64,000 nucleotides of DNA from NCBI RefSeq assembly GCF_018905915.1, contig NZ_CP064782.1:2914001-2978000 (forward strand). Direction: 5' to 3'. The notes under the pieces were generated by a model that worked only from the letters and a program-made list of their open reading frames with translations, ran no database searches and was not told the origin of the DNA. A program made the position numbers and the translations under genes. This DNA comes from Azospira inquinata (GTDB lineage: Bacteria; Pseudomonadota; Gammaproteobacteria; Burkholderiales; Rhodocyclaceae). Below, piece by piece: positions 20,690-27,712 of this stretch. Position 1 is the first letter of the stretch. Each line of letters starts with the position of its first letter.

Positions 20690-20714
20690 AGCCATCCCTC
20701 GGGATGGCTTTTTT
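20690..20714. terminator. Bidirectional terminator between exonuclease and hemolysin III genes
   Basis: 9-bp stem AGCCATCCC/GGGATGGCT followed by TTTTTT on the plus strand. The TAA stop of the convergent gene lies in its T-run, so one hairpin serves both. Confidence 0.8.
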
Positions 20715-21348
20715 ATGCCGCGTACCAGAGGACGGCGAAAAAGTGGCAGATGCTGCCCGCCAGCACGAACAGGTGCCAGACAAAATGGCGGAAGCGGCGG
20801 CTGTCCGTGATAAAAAAGTACACGCCTGCGGTATAAGCGATGCCGCCGCCCGCCAGCCAGCCCAAACCCACCCAGGACATGCGCTGCACCATGGGCACGG
20901 CGGCGATGAGCACCAGCCAGCCCATGAGCAGATAAAGGCTGGTGGAAATCCAGGGGCGGGTGAGCCGGTTGGTGAATTTCAGCACCAGGCCCAGGGCCGC
21001 CAAGCCCCAGACCAAGCCGAACAAGGTCCATCCCCAGGCGCCGCGAAGTACTCCCAGGGAAAAGGGGGTGTAGCTACCGGCGATGAACAGGTAAATGGCG
21101 CTGTGATCCAGTTTGACGAAAAACTGCTTGACCTGCCCCATGGGAATGGCGTGGTAGAGGGTGGAAATCAGGTACAGCAGAATCATGGTGGCGGAGAAAA
21201 TGCTAGCGCCCACCACATTGGCGGCGTGGCCGTTTTGTACGGCCCAGACAATCAATACGGGCATAGCGGCCACGGCGGCGAGAAAGCCCACACCGTGGCT
21301 GATACTGTTGGCGATTTCTTCGCCGAAGCTTTGAGGACGTTCCATCAT
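20713..21348 (-). CDS. Hemolysin III family membrane protein (TrhA/YqfA-like)
   Basis: 211 residues with seven predicted membrane segments and the PAQR/hemolysin III signatures. These are SISHGVGFLAAVAAMPVLI near the start, LYHAIPMG and KLDHSAIYLFIAGSYTPF (the conserved Asp/His metal-type residues), and HLFVLAGSICHFFAVL near the end. Despite the name, members are mostly general inner-membrane proteins linked to membrane-fluidity or energetics responses; haemolysis is not implied. The start at 21348 (tandem ATG ATG) was chosen because residues upstream are unlike the family; no strong ribosome site is visible. Confidence 0.88.
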   Translation of the reverse strand: MMERPQSFGEEIANSISHGVGFLAAVAAMPVLIVWAVQNGHAANVVGASIFSATMILLYLISTLYHAIPMGQVKQFFVKLDHSAIYLFIAGSYTPFSLGVLRGAWGWTLFGLVWGLAALGLVLKFTNRLTRPWISTSLYLLMGWLVLIAAVPMVQRMSWVGLGWLAGGGIAYTAGVYFFITDSRRFRHFVWHLFVLAGSICHFFAVLWYAA

Positions 21349-21429
21349 GGTGGGAATTATGCGCTTGCTGGCTGGGGATGGGGTAGGGGGCGGGCCGGGC
21401 AATTTGACCCAATTTTTCCGGAGCAGCCC

Positions 21430-21457
21430 TTGCTTTTCTGAAGAAACCCTATATAAT
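21430..21457 (+). promoter_or_regulatory. sigma70-type promoter of tRNA-Val
   Basis: TTGCTT at 21430 and TATAAT at 21452, spacer 16. It is followed by a GCGCTTC discriminator-like GC block just before the tRNA, typical of stringently controlled stable RNA promoters. Confidence 0.8.
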
Positions 21458-21472
21458 TCGCGCTTCTTCGGG

Positions 21473-21549
21473 AGGCGCGTAGCTCAGTTGGTTAGAGCAT
21501 CACCTTGACATGGTGGGGGTCGTTGGTTCGAATCCAATCGCGCCTACCA
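21473..21549 (+). tRNA. tRNA-Val(GAC)
   Basis: 77 bases with encoded CCA. Acceptor AGGCGCG/CGCGCCT, D-arm GCTC...GAGC, anticodon loop TTGACAT (anticodon GAC), T-arm GTTGG TTCGAAT CCAAT. Confidence 0.97.
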
Positions 21550-21575
21550 AGCATTTCGCTTGGGTCTCCGAAAGC

Positions 21576-21602
21576 AAAAGCCGCTTACAGCGGCTTTTTT
21601 TG
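21576..21602 (+). terminator. Intrinsic terminator after tRNA-Val
   Basis: Stem AAAAGCCGC/GCGGCTTTT with TTACA loop and a seven-T run. Confidence 0.88.
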
Positions 21603-21741
21603 CGCCCGGATTTTGGCCTTTTTGACGGCCTCTCTGACTCCGAATGGGTTCCGGGTGGCGATTCTTTTCTGGCTCCCTTTGTGCCTAGGCTTGCCAGCGG
21701 TATAGTCTTCCCGTGTTCCTCAAACGAGTTGGAGGTGGAAG

Positions 21742-22164
21742 ATGCAAGCCATCAATCGTTTTATCTGCGTTGCCCTGGGCTGCGCCCTGATGGGGGCCGC
21801 GGGCTTGGCCGAGGCGGGTTGTACCAAATCCACCTGCGGCGTGGTCACCGAGGTGGAATCCCATACGACCCAGGGGGAGGGCACCGGGTTGGGTGCCATT
21901 GCCGGTGGGGTGGTGGGTGGCCTGGTAGGCAATCAGATCGGAAATGGCACGGGTAACACGATCGCCACCATTGCCGGGGCGGCCGGTGGTGCCTATGCGG
22001 GCCATCAAATCGAAAAGAAAGTGCGCAGCAAAGCCAATTACGAAGTGCATATAAAATTGCGCAATGGCACGGCCAAAACCTTTGCCTATGACAATAAACC
22101 GGATTTTTCTTCCGGGGATAAGGTGCAGATTAAAAACGGCCAATTGGTTAAGCTGGGTAATTAA
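21742..22164 (+). CDS. Glycine-zipper 2TM-domain surface protein
   Basis: 140 residues. A signal peptide of about 25 residues ends AGLAEA, with a Cys two residues later. The context (AEAGC) is a poor lipobox, so signal peptidase I cleavage is as likely as lipidation. Residues about 48-90 are the glycine zipper (GAIAGGVVGGLVGNQIG, then AGAAGGAYAGHQIEK), as in SlyB/17-kDa antigen type outer-membrane proteins. The C-terminal part (YEVHIKLRNGTAKTF...GDKVQIKNGQLVKL) is the small beta domain often found with it. A strong GGAGGTGG ribosome site precedes the ATG. The role in envelope integrity is inferred. Confidence 0.87.
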   Translation: MQAINRFICVALGCALMGAAGLAEAGCTKSTCGVVTEVESHTTQGEGTGLGAIAGGVVGGLVGNQIGNGTGNTIATIAGAAGGAYAGHQIEKKVRSKANYEVHIKLRNGTAKTFAYDNKPDFSSGDKVQIKNGQLVKLGN

Positions 22165-22182
22165 TTCTATTAGGACCTTCTT

Positions 22183-23136
22183 TTGCGAAATCCAGAAAAT
22201 ACCGTCGGGGAATTACTTTCCCCCTTATTGATCAAGCCTTCTTCCCGATTGGCTATTTTCTGGATGGGCATTCGCCCCAAAACCCTGAGCATTTCTCTGG
22301 CTCCGGTTTTTTTAGGGAGTGCCTTGGCGTTTTGGAATCAACGGGCTTTTGTTGGGTGGGTTTTGGGGCTTTCTTTGGTGGCGGCCCTGTTTATTCAAGC
22401 GGCCACCAATCTCCTCAATGACGCGGGAGACGGGGAATCGGGAACGGATACTCCGGACCGGCTGGGTCCCCCCCGGGTGGTGGCGTTGGGGTGGGCTTCT
22501 CCGGCCCAGGTCAAGGCCTGGGCCTACGCCCTGATGCTGGCGGCTTTTGTGTTAGGCATTGCCTTGGTGCGGCAGGGTGGCTGGCCTATCGTCGGGCTGG
22601 GGTTGGCTTCCCTGGTGGCGGGCTGGGCCTATACCCACGGTCCCTATCCCATTTCCCGCTCACCTCTGGGGGAACTGTTTGTCTGTCTTTTTTTCGGGTT
22701 GGGGGCCGTGGCTGGCACCTATTATCTGCAAACCCTGACCCTATCCCCCTCGGCCCTAGTTCTGGGGACTTTGCAGGGCGCCTTGGCCGCAGCTGTCATT
22801 GTGGTCAATAACACCCGGGATCGGGAAGAAGATCAAAAGGCCGGGAGGAAAACCCTGGCGGTCCTAGGGGGGCGGCTTTTTTGTTGTCGGGAATACGGGG
22901 TCTTGCTGTTGCTACCCTGTCTCTCGGCGGCCCTGTGGGCGTTTTGTGTTGGGGTAGCGTGGGCTGCCTGGGGTGCGTTGGCCTGCAGCCTCTGGGGAGT
23001 GGTTCTGGTCCGGCGTTTTTTCCTGGCTCGGGGTGGCGCTGAATTCAATTCCCTGTTGGCAGCAACGGCCCAATTCCAGCTCCTATTCGGTGCGCTGATT
23101 TCTCTGGGAATTATGGCTGACGTAATATTTAAATAG
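22183..23136 (+). CDS. UbiA-family prenyltransferase (MenA-like)
   Basis: 317 residues, polytopic (about eight membrane segments). It carries both Asp-rich prenyl-diphosphate motifs: NLLNDAGDGESGTD near residue 75 and NNTRDREEDQKAGRKTLAV near residue 207. The second motif resembles 1,4-dihydroxy-2-naphthoate prenyltransferase (MenA) more than UbiA, but no other menaquinone gene is present here, so the aromatic acceptor is uncertain. The start is TTG with AGGA 7 bases upstream; an ATG at 22264 is a possible shorter start. The gap to the glycine-zipper gene is only 18 bases, so cotranscription is likely. Confidence 0.82.
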   Translation: MRNPENTVGELLSPLLIKPSSRLAIFWMGIRPKTLSISLAPVFLGSALAFWNQRAFVGWVLGLSLVAALFIQAATNLLNDAGDGESGTDTPDRLGPPRVVALGWASPAQVKAWAYALMLAAFVLGIALVRQGGWPIVGLGLASLVAGWAYTHGPYPISRSPLGELFVCLFFGLGAVAGTYYLQTLTLSPSALVLGTLQGALAAAVIVVNNTRDREEDQKAGRKTLAVLGGRLFCCREYGVLLLLPCLSAALWAFCVGVAWAAWGALACSLWGVVLVRRFFLARGGAEFNSLLAATAQFQLLFGALISLGIMADVIFK

Positions 23137-23235
23137 AATATCCTTGTTGCGGGTATTCCATAATCATTCTCCCGATTAAAAATTGCTTAAGGAGGATTTT
23201 TTTTCTGAGGGGAATGGGGGGGAATAAAAGAAAAT

Positions 23236-23264
23236 AAAAAAGCCAGGCAGAGCCTGGCTTTTTT
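23236..23264. terminator. Bidirectional terminator between prenyltransferase and tRNA-Arg
   Basis: Stem GCCAGGC/GCCTGGC with AGA loop, extended by flanking A-run and T-run, so it can stop transcription from both convergent units. Confidence 0.88.
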
Positions 23265-23272
23265 ATTGAATC

Positions 23273-23349
23273 TGGTGCGCTCGGAGGGATTCGAACCCCC
23301 TACCCCTTGGTTCGTAGCCAAGTACTCTATCCAGATGAGCTACGAGCGC
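23273..23349 (-). tRNA. tRNA-Arg(ACG)
   Basis: 77 bases with encoded CCA. Acceptor GCGCTCG/CGAGCGC, anticodon stem CTTGG/CCAAG with loop CTACGAA (anticodon ACG, expected to be edited to ICG), T-arm GGGGG TTCGAAT CCCTC. Confidence 0.97.
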
Positions 23350-23366
23350 GTTTCGAAGAAGTCGAA

Positions 23367-23394
23367 ATTATACTGACTTTTTCTAATTTGTCCA
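23367..23394 (-). promoter_or_regulatory. Promoter of tRNA-Arg(ACG)
   Basis: On the minus strand TGGACA (23394-23389) and TATAAT (23372-23367), spacer 16, about 17 bases before the tRNA 5' end. It shows tRNA-Arg can be transcribed separately from tRNA-Ser. Confidence 0.75.
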
Positions 23395-23450
23395 GATTTA
23401 TTTAATTGCTATTGTTGCTTCAGCGCTTAAATAAACTGGCCAATTGTTTC

Positions 23451-23544
23451 TGGCGGAGACGGAGGGATTCGAACCCTCGATGCAGGTTTATGCCCGCATG
23501 CTCCCTTAGCAGGGGAGTGCCTTCGACCTCTCGGCCACGTCTCC
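23451..23544 (-). tRNA. tRNA-Ser(GCT)
   Basis: 94 bases with encoded CCA and a long variable arm, typical of class II tRNA. Acceptor GGAGACG/CGTCTCC, anticodon stem CTCCC/GGGAG with loop CTGCTAA (anticodon GCT). It lies about 60 bases downstream of lysC, in the same direction. Confidence 0.97.
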
Positions 23545-23557
23545 GTTAGAGGGCGGC

Positions 23558-23586
23558 ATCATAACCGGAAGCCGTCCTCGGGTCAA
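23558..23586 (-). promoter_or_regulatory. Promoter of tRNA-Ser(GCT)
   Basis: On the minus strand TTGACC (23586-23581) and TATGAT (23563-23558) with a 17-base spacer, ending about 13 bases before the tRNA. Near-consensus sigma70 promoter in the lysC-tRNA gap. Confidence 0.82.
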
Positions 23587-23606
23587 ATCACTTTTGCGGC
23601 CTTGCC

Positions 23607-24833
23607 TTAAGCGGCTTGGTCCAGCCCGAAGGTGCGATGCAGCACCCGTACTGCCAGCTCCAGATACTTCTCGTCGATTACCACGGAAATCTTGATTTCA
23701 GAGGTGGAGATCATCTGGATGTTGATGCCTTCCTCCGCCAGGGTGCGGAACATCTGGCTGGCGATGCCGGGGTGGGAACGCATGCCCACGCCCACGGCGG
23801 AGACCTTGCAAATCTTTGCATCTCCCAGGATTTCCCGGGCGCCGATGTGTTCCTGGACGGAATTCAGTACCGCCAGAGCCCGATTGTGTTCGTTCCGGTT
23901 GACGGTAAAGGAGAAGTCCGTGGTGCCGTCCCGGCCCACGTTCTGGATGATCATGTCTACGTCGATGTTGGCGTCGGCGATGGGGCCGAGAATCTGGTAG
24001 GCGATGCCGGGACGATCGGGAACGCCCAGCACCGTCAGTTTGGCCTCGTCCCGGCTGAATGCGATGCCGGAAATGATGGCCTGTTCCATGTTCTTGTCTT
24101 CCTCAACGGTAATCAAGGTACCTTCTCCTTCGTCCTGAAAGCTGGATAACACCCGTAATTTCACTTTGTACTTGCCGGCGAATTCCACCGAGCGGATTTG
24201 CAGCACCTTGGAGCCCAGGCTGGCCATTTCCAGCATTTCTTCAAAGGTGATGGTGTCTAGCTTGCGGGCTTCGGGCACGACCCGGGGGTCGGTGGTGTAA
24301 ACCCCGTCCACGTCCGTGTAAATCTGGCATTCATCGGCCTTCAGGGCGGCGGCCAGGGCTACGGCGGAGGTATCGGAGCCTCCCCGGCCCAAGGTGGTGA
24401 TATTGCCGTCCCCATCCACCCCTTGAAAACCGGCTACCACGACCACGTAACCCTGGGCCAAATCCGCCCGGATACGCTCGTCGTCGATTTGCAGAATGCG
24501 GGCCTTGGTGTGGGAACTGTCGGTCAAAACCTTGACCTGGGCGCCGGTGTAGCTCTTGGCCTGTAAACCTTCTTCCTGGAGCGCCATGGCCAGCAGGCCG
24601 ATGGTCACCTGTTCGCCGGTGGAGGCGATCACGTCCAGCTCCCGGGGGCTGGGCGTGGCGGAAATATCCTTGGCCAGGGCGATAAGACGATTGGTTTCCC
24701 CCGACATGGCGGAGGGGACGACGATCAGGTCGTGACCCTGGGCTTTCCATTTGGCTACCCGTTTGGCCACGTTCTTGATGCGGTCGGTGCTGCCGACCGA
24801 CGTGCCGCCGTATTTCTGAACTATCAGCGCCAT
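23607..24833 (-). CDS. lysC: Aspartate kinase
   Basis: 408 residues. Catalyses the first step of the aspartate-family pathway (lysine, threonine, methionine). The kinase domain opens with IVQKYGGTSVG and includes TLGRGGSDTSAVALAAAL. Two C-terminal ACT domains (about residues 265-405) provide allosteric control; VGMRSHPGIASQMF lies in the second. The ATG at 24833 with an adjoining AAGGA site is preferred over the longer frame opening at 24947. It is a monofunctional kinase of about 405 residues, the usual betaproteobacterial form. tRNA-Ser lies directly downstream. Confidence 0.97.
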   Translation of the reverse strand: MALIVQKYGGTSVGSTDRIKNVAKRVAKWKAQGHDLIVVPSAMSGETNRLIALAKDISATPSPRELDVIASTGEQVTIGLLAMALQEEGLQAKSYTGAQVKVLTDSSHTKARILQIDDERIRADLAQGYVVVVAGFQGVDGDGNITTLGRGGSDTSAVALAAALKADECQIYTDVDGVYTTDPRVVPEARKLDTITFEEMLEMASLGSKVLQIRSVEFAGKYKVKLRVLSSFQDEGEGTLITVEEDKNMEQAIISGIAFSRDEAKLTVLGVPDRPGIAYQILGPIADANIDVDMIIQNVGRDGTTDFSFTVNRNEHNRALAVLNSVQEHIGAREILGDAKICKVSAVGVGMRSHPGIASQMFRTLAEEGINIQMISTSEIKISVVIDEKYLELAVRVLHRTFGLDQAA

Positions 24834-24941
24834 TCCTTTTCCAATTGCTCGTTTGAAAACAAACGGCAATTTTAACTGATCTGGGGTGCGGGCTGGAGAC
24901 TTTGCGAAAACGTAAAAATTTGCAACGGCCAACCATGCCAC

Positions 24942-24990
24942 TTGCAATTTTATGTTTATGGTCTATACTCGCGTTATGACTTAGGTCATA
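24942..24990 (+). promoter_or_regulatory. Promoter with adjoining operator-like inverted repeat before the small HTH gene
   Basis: TTGCAA at 24942-24947 and TATACT at 24964-24969 (spacer 16) form a sigma70-type promoter. Starting 5 bases after the -10, TATGAC-TTAG-GTCATA (24975-24990) is a perfect 6-bp inverted repeat that covers the likely transcription start. This geometry suits repression, perhaps by the HTH protein at 25121; that link is inference. Confidence 0.55.
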
Positions 24991-25120
24991 GCAAGTAGGT
25001 AATAGCTTCAGAACCCCAACAGGAAATGAAGTTGTCGCTCGCAGGTGATCCTTCTTGGTCTTACTGGTCGAGCTCCTTGCCGTCCTTTGCCTTTTGATAG
25101 ATCAACTCACGAGGTCCAAT

Positions 25121-25426
25121 ATGAGCAACGTAAAACTGGTCGAAAAAATTGATCCCCGGGAAATCCGCCGCAAGCTGGGGCTGAACCAACAACAGTTCTG
25201 GTCCAAGATCGGCGTTACCCAGAGTGGCGGTTCCCGCTATGAAAGCGGCCGCAATATGCCCAAGCCCGTGCGGGAACTGCTCCGCTTGGTTCACGTGGAA
25301 CAGGTGGATATCCAGCACATTAAGCGGGAAGACATGGAAGTCATCGACTACCTGAAGACTTCCGAACCGGAAACCTTCAAGGCTTTGAAGAAGGCGGCCC
25401 GCGGCAAGCAAAAGAAAGCGGCCTAA
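25121..25426 (+). CDS. Small XRE-like helix-turn-helix regulator
   Basis: 101 residues. Residues about 12-60 form a helix-turn-helix: EIRRKLGLNQQQFWSKIGV, then a GGSRYESGR turn matching the XRE pattern (QxxFWxxIGVTQSxxSRYExGR). A Lys/Ala-rich C-terminus ends KAARGKQKKAA. The ATG at 25121 has GAGG about 6 bases upstream. No partner gene follows. Such short XRE-like proteins are common in betaproteobacteria and their targets are unknown; autoregulation through the inverted repeat upstream is possible. The 5' leader is about 150 bases long. Confidence 0.8.
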   Translation: MSNVKLVEKIDPREIRRKLGLNQQQFWSKIGVTQSGGSRYESGRNMPKPVRELLRLVHVEQVDIQHIKREDMEVIDYLKTSEPETFKALKKAARGKQKKAA

Positions 25427-25484
25427 ACCGCCCAGAAGTTTTCCCGGCCCGGCTCCTATGCCGGGCCCCGGGAGCCACAAGAAG

Positions 25485-25528
25485 CTCGGAATTACGGGGT
25501 CATGCGCACCGGAATTCCGAGTTTTTTT
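25485..25528 (+). terminator. Terminator of the HTH gene, overlapping the convergent radical SAM gene
   Basis: CTCGGAATT (25485-25493) pairs with AATTCCGAG (25513-25521) over a 19-base loop and is followed by seven T. The right arm and T-run lie inside the 3' coding end of the opposite-strand gene, which stops at 25492. A GC hairpin (GGCCCGGC/GCCGGGCC, about 25446-25468) lies just before it. Confidence 0.65.
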
Positions 25529-26349
25529 ATGGCCTGGGCAATGCTCTCCATTTGTTCCGGGGCCAGACGCTCTAGGTGGGAAAGTTGGGCTGTCTGTTGG
25601 GGGGGGCGGGCGATACCGTAAAGCAACACTCCCCGGATAAGATCCTTTACCTGCACCAGCAGGGCTAGATAGGCCTCCAATTCCGTTCCTGACAAAGTGG
25701 GCTGGCCATCCCAGGCGAAGGCGCAGGTTTGTACCCAGGTGGGGGCCAGGGCGGCGCAGCAGCGCAGGTTGTCCAGGGTATGGCGGGGATTCTGGCGGGT
25801 GGCGTTGACCCGGGCGGCCCCTTCTTCCGTAGCTTGATCCACTTTGAACCAGACTTCGCCCTGGTGCCGGCCCAGCCAGGCCAAGCCCTCCTGTACCTCT
25901 GCCTTGTGGATTAGGCTACCGTTAGTAATGAGGCGCACGGGCAGGCTTTCACGCAACCCGAATCGTTCCATCACCCCATAGACCCGAGCCAGGGCCGGGG
26001 TGAATTCTGCCGCGCTGGTGGGTTCTCCGTTCCCGGAAAAGGCCACATCCACCAGCTTCCGGAATTCGGGAGGGGCGGCTTGCTGGAGATAATCCCCATG
26101 TACGGCCTCCTGGAAAAAGCCGTCCAGCTCCTGCTCCAGCCGCTCCAGGTCCACCGGGGGCGGGCCGCCCCGGGTCAAATCGGGGACCTGGCAATAGACG
26201 CAAGCCCAGTTGCAAGCGTTATTGGTGTTCAGATTAATGCCCACTGACACGCCCCCAGCCCGGCGGGAGAGAACGGGGTAAACATAGGTCAGACCGGCGC
26301 TGTCCCGGCTATGGTCGGTGGTGCTCAGGGCGTGGGGGGTGTCCCGCAT
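25492..26349 (-). CDS. Radical SAM protein of unknown substrate
   Basis: 285 residues. The canonical radical SAM cluster motif CNWACVYCQ (CxxxCxxC) is near residue 47, in the context NLNTNNACNWACVYCQVPDL. GNGEPTSAAEF matches the SAM-binding GGE-type motif and LITNGSL the later beta-strand motif. No extra Cys-rich SPASM domain is present. It is not QueE by sequence: QueE has a CxxxCxxC in a short CDTKHTW-type context. AAGGA lies 5 bases before the ATG. It is divergent from queD with about 68 bases between starts, so a role near preQ0/deazapurine metabolism is possible but not shown. Confidence 0.8.
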   Translation of the reverse strand: MRDTPHALSTTDHSRDSAGLTYVYPVLSRRAGGVSVGINLNTNNACNWACVYCQVPDLTRGGPPPVDLERLEQELDGFFQEAVHGDYLQQAAPPEFRKLVDVAFSGNGEPTSAAEFTPALARVYGVMERFGLRESLPVRLITNGSLIHKAEVQEGLAWLGRHQGEVWFKVDQATEEGAARVNATRQNPRHTLDNLRCCAALAPTWVQTCAFAWDGQPTLSGTELEAYLALLVQVKDLIRGVLLYGIARPPQQTAQLSHLERLAPEQMESIAQAIKKLGIPVRMTP

Positions 26350-26357
26350 GGGAATCC

Positions 26358-26388
26358 TTCAAGTGGTCCAGGGGGTGAATGTTATAAT
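26358..26388 (+). promoter_or_regulatory. Probable queD promoter
   Basis: A perfect TATAAT at 26383-26388 lies about 30 bases before the chosen queD start. The -35 is weak (TTCAAG at 26358, spacer 19). Confidence 0.5.
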
Positions 26389-26416
26389 TATGAGCTTTGT
26401 CCTGACAGAAAAATCC

Positions 26417-26872
26417 ATGCTTATCACCCGCCGTCTTGAATTCGATGCCGGTCACCGCATTCCCGATCACCGCAGCCAGTGTCGCCACCTGCACGGGCAT
26501 CGCTATGTGCTGGAAATTACCCTGTCCGGCGGGGTGATCCGGCAGGAGGGAGATCCGGCCAATGGCATGGTGATGGACTTTTCCGAGGTCAAGGACATTG
26601 CCCAGCGCCATATTGTGGATGCCTGGGATCACGCCTTCCTTGCCTACCGGGGCGATACCCAGGTGGTGGCTTTTCTCCGTACCATGCCCGGGCACAAGAC
26701 GGTGGAGCTGGATTGCGTGCCTACCGCTGAAAACTTGGCGCTCCAGGCCTTCCGTATCCTGGATCAGGCCTACCAGGACCGCTATGGCAATCACCTGCGT
26801 CTGGAGCGGGTGCGCCTCTATGAAACCCCCAATTGCTGGGCGGATGCGGAGCGGGAGTCCCTGGGGGACTAA
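26417..26872 (+). CDS. queD: 6-carboxy-5,6,7,8-tetrahydropterin synthase
   Basis: 151 residues, slightly longer than typical QueD (about 120). Second step of queuosine/preQ0 synthesis, from dihydroneopterin triphosphate. Zinc ligands His13 (FDAGH), His26 and His28 (HLHGH) and a catalytic Cys22 are in place, as is DCVPTAENLALQAF near residue 100. Start: the ATG at 26417 begins the fold. An in-frame ATG at 26390 is unlikely because it nearly abuts the TATAAT at 26383. QueC and QueE are not in this window. Confidence 0.9.
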   Translation: MLITRRLEFDAGHRIPDHRSQCRHLHGHRYVLEITLSGGVIRQEGDPANGMVMDFSEVKDIAQRHIVDAWDHAFLAYRGDTQVVAFLRTMPGHKTVELDCVPTAENLALQAFRILDQAYQDRYGNHLRLERVRLYETPNCWADAERESLGD

Positions 26873-26903
26873 CGACCGGGCCCTTGGCGCGCCCCAGTCA
26901 GAA

Positions 26904-26930
26904 AAAAAGGCCCGCTTCCGGGCCTTTTTC
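26904..26930 (+). terminator. Intrinsic terminator after queD
   Basis: Stem AAAAAGGCCCG/CGGGCCTTTTT with CTTC loop and a T-rich tail. Symmetric enough to also stop the Lrp-type gene coming from the other side. Confidence 0.9.
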
Positions 26931-26998
26931 TTTTGGGGAGGTAGTCGTCGGCAGGTGGCCGGCGGGGGCTGGTCCCATCCCCCCAACTAGGTGGCGTT

Positions 26999-27460
26999 CT
27001 AGACCGGCAGGGCGGTTTTATCCACCACGTGGCGCAGCACAAAACTGGTATGGACCCCGCTTACCCCTTCGATGCGGGTAATGCGGTTGAGGAGCAGCTC
27101 CTGGTAGGCGTCCATGTCCCGAATCACCACCTTGAGCTGGTAATCCGCATCCTGGCCGGTGATGAGCAGGCATTCCAGCACTTCGGGCAGGGCGGCGATG
27201 GCCGCTTCAAAGTGGGCGAAGCGCTCCGGTGTGTGTTTGTCCATGGAGATGTGCAGCAGGGCCATGATGGAAAGGCCCAATTTCCGGGCGTCCAGCACCG
27301 CCCGGTAGCCGGCGATTAAGCCGCTTTCCTCCAGAGCCCGGACTCGGCGCAGGCAGGGGGAAGGGGAGAGACCGATACGGTCTGCCAATTCCAGATTGCT
27401 CAGCCGTCCTTCCGCCTGCAGAGCTTCCAATATTTTTCGGTCGAATTTATCCAGGTCCAT
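26999..27460 (-). CDS. Lrp/AsnC-family transcriptional regulator
   Basis: 153 residues, the family length. The N-terminal winged HTH opens MDLDKFDRKILEALQAEGRL, with the recognition helix in SPSPCLRRVRALEESG. The C-terminal RAM/ACT-like ligand domain (about 65-150) includes GQDADYQLKVVIRDMDAYQ. It is divergent from leuA across 252 bases of partly AT-rich DNA, so leuA or leucine-responsive control is a reasonable guess. The ATG at 27460 was chosen because the long upstream extension (to 27628) is AT-rich intergenic translation. Confidence 0.9.
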   Translation of the reverse strand: MDLDKFDRKILEALQAEGRLSNLELADRIGLSPSPCLRRVRALEESGLIAGYRAVLDARKLGLSIMALLHISMDKHTPERFAHFEAAIAALPEVLECLLITGQDADYQLKVVIRDMDAYQELLLNRITRIEGVSGVHTSFVLRHVVDKTALPV

Positions 27461-27712
27461 GGGGTGCTCGGTGCATAAGGTGATTAATTTCAATAATAGG
27501 ATAAAAAATAAAATTATTGAAAATATATTGGCGATTTTGTTGGGTATTTTGCAATTATTTTCCTCGCGTGGCTGCCTATACTGTTCTTCATTCCAACACG
27601 GTGGCAGTCCCACTGTCCGGCGGCTCACAAGGCGGTCAGGACGGTTTCCTCCTCACAAGGGCGGAAGGGGAAGGGCGCCGATCCTTTCAATTTTTTCCAC
27701 GGAAAGATTCCC
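27461..27712. promoter_or_regulatory. Divergent control region between Lrp-type gene and leuA
   Basis: 252 bases without a gene. The left half (27480-27560) is strongly AT-rich, unlike its surroundings, as Lrp/IHF/H-NS targets often are. TATACT at 27577 could be a -10 for leuA; no good -35 is seen at 17 bases. Just before the leuA ATG, TTTCC-AC-GGAAA (27699-27710) is a short inverted repeat overlapping the ribosome site. No leader peptide with Leu codon runs was found. Confidence 0.4.

Noticed and set aside
27600..27712. Leucine attenuator before leuA
   Set aside because: No leader peptide with clustered Leu codons and no terminator/antiterminator pair were found.
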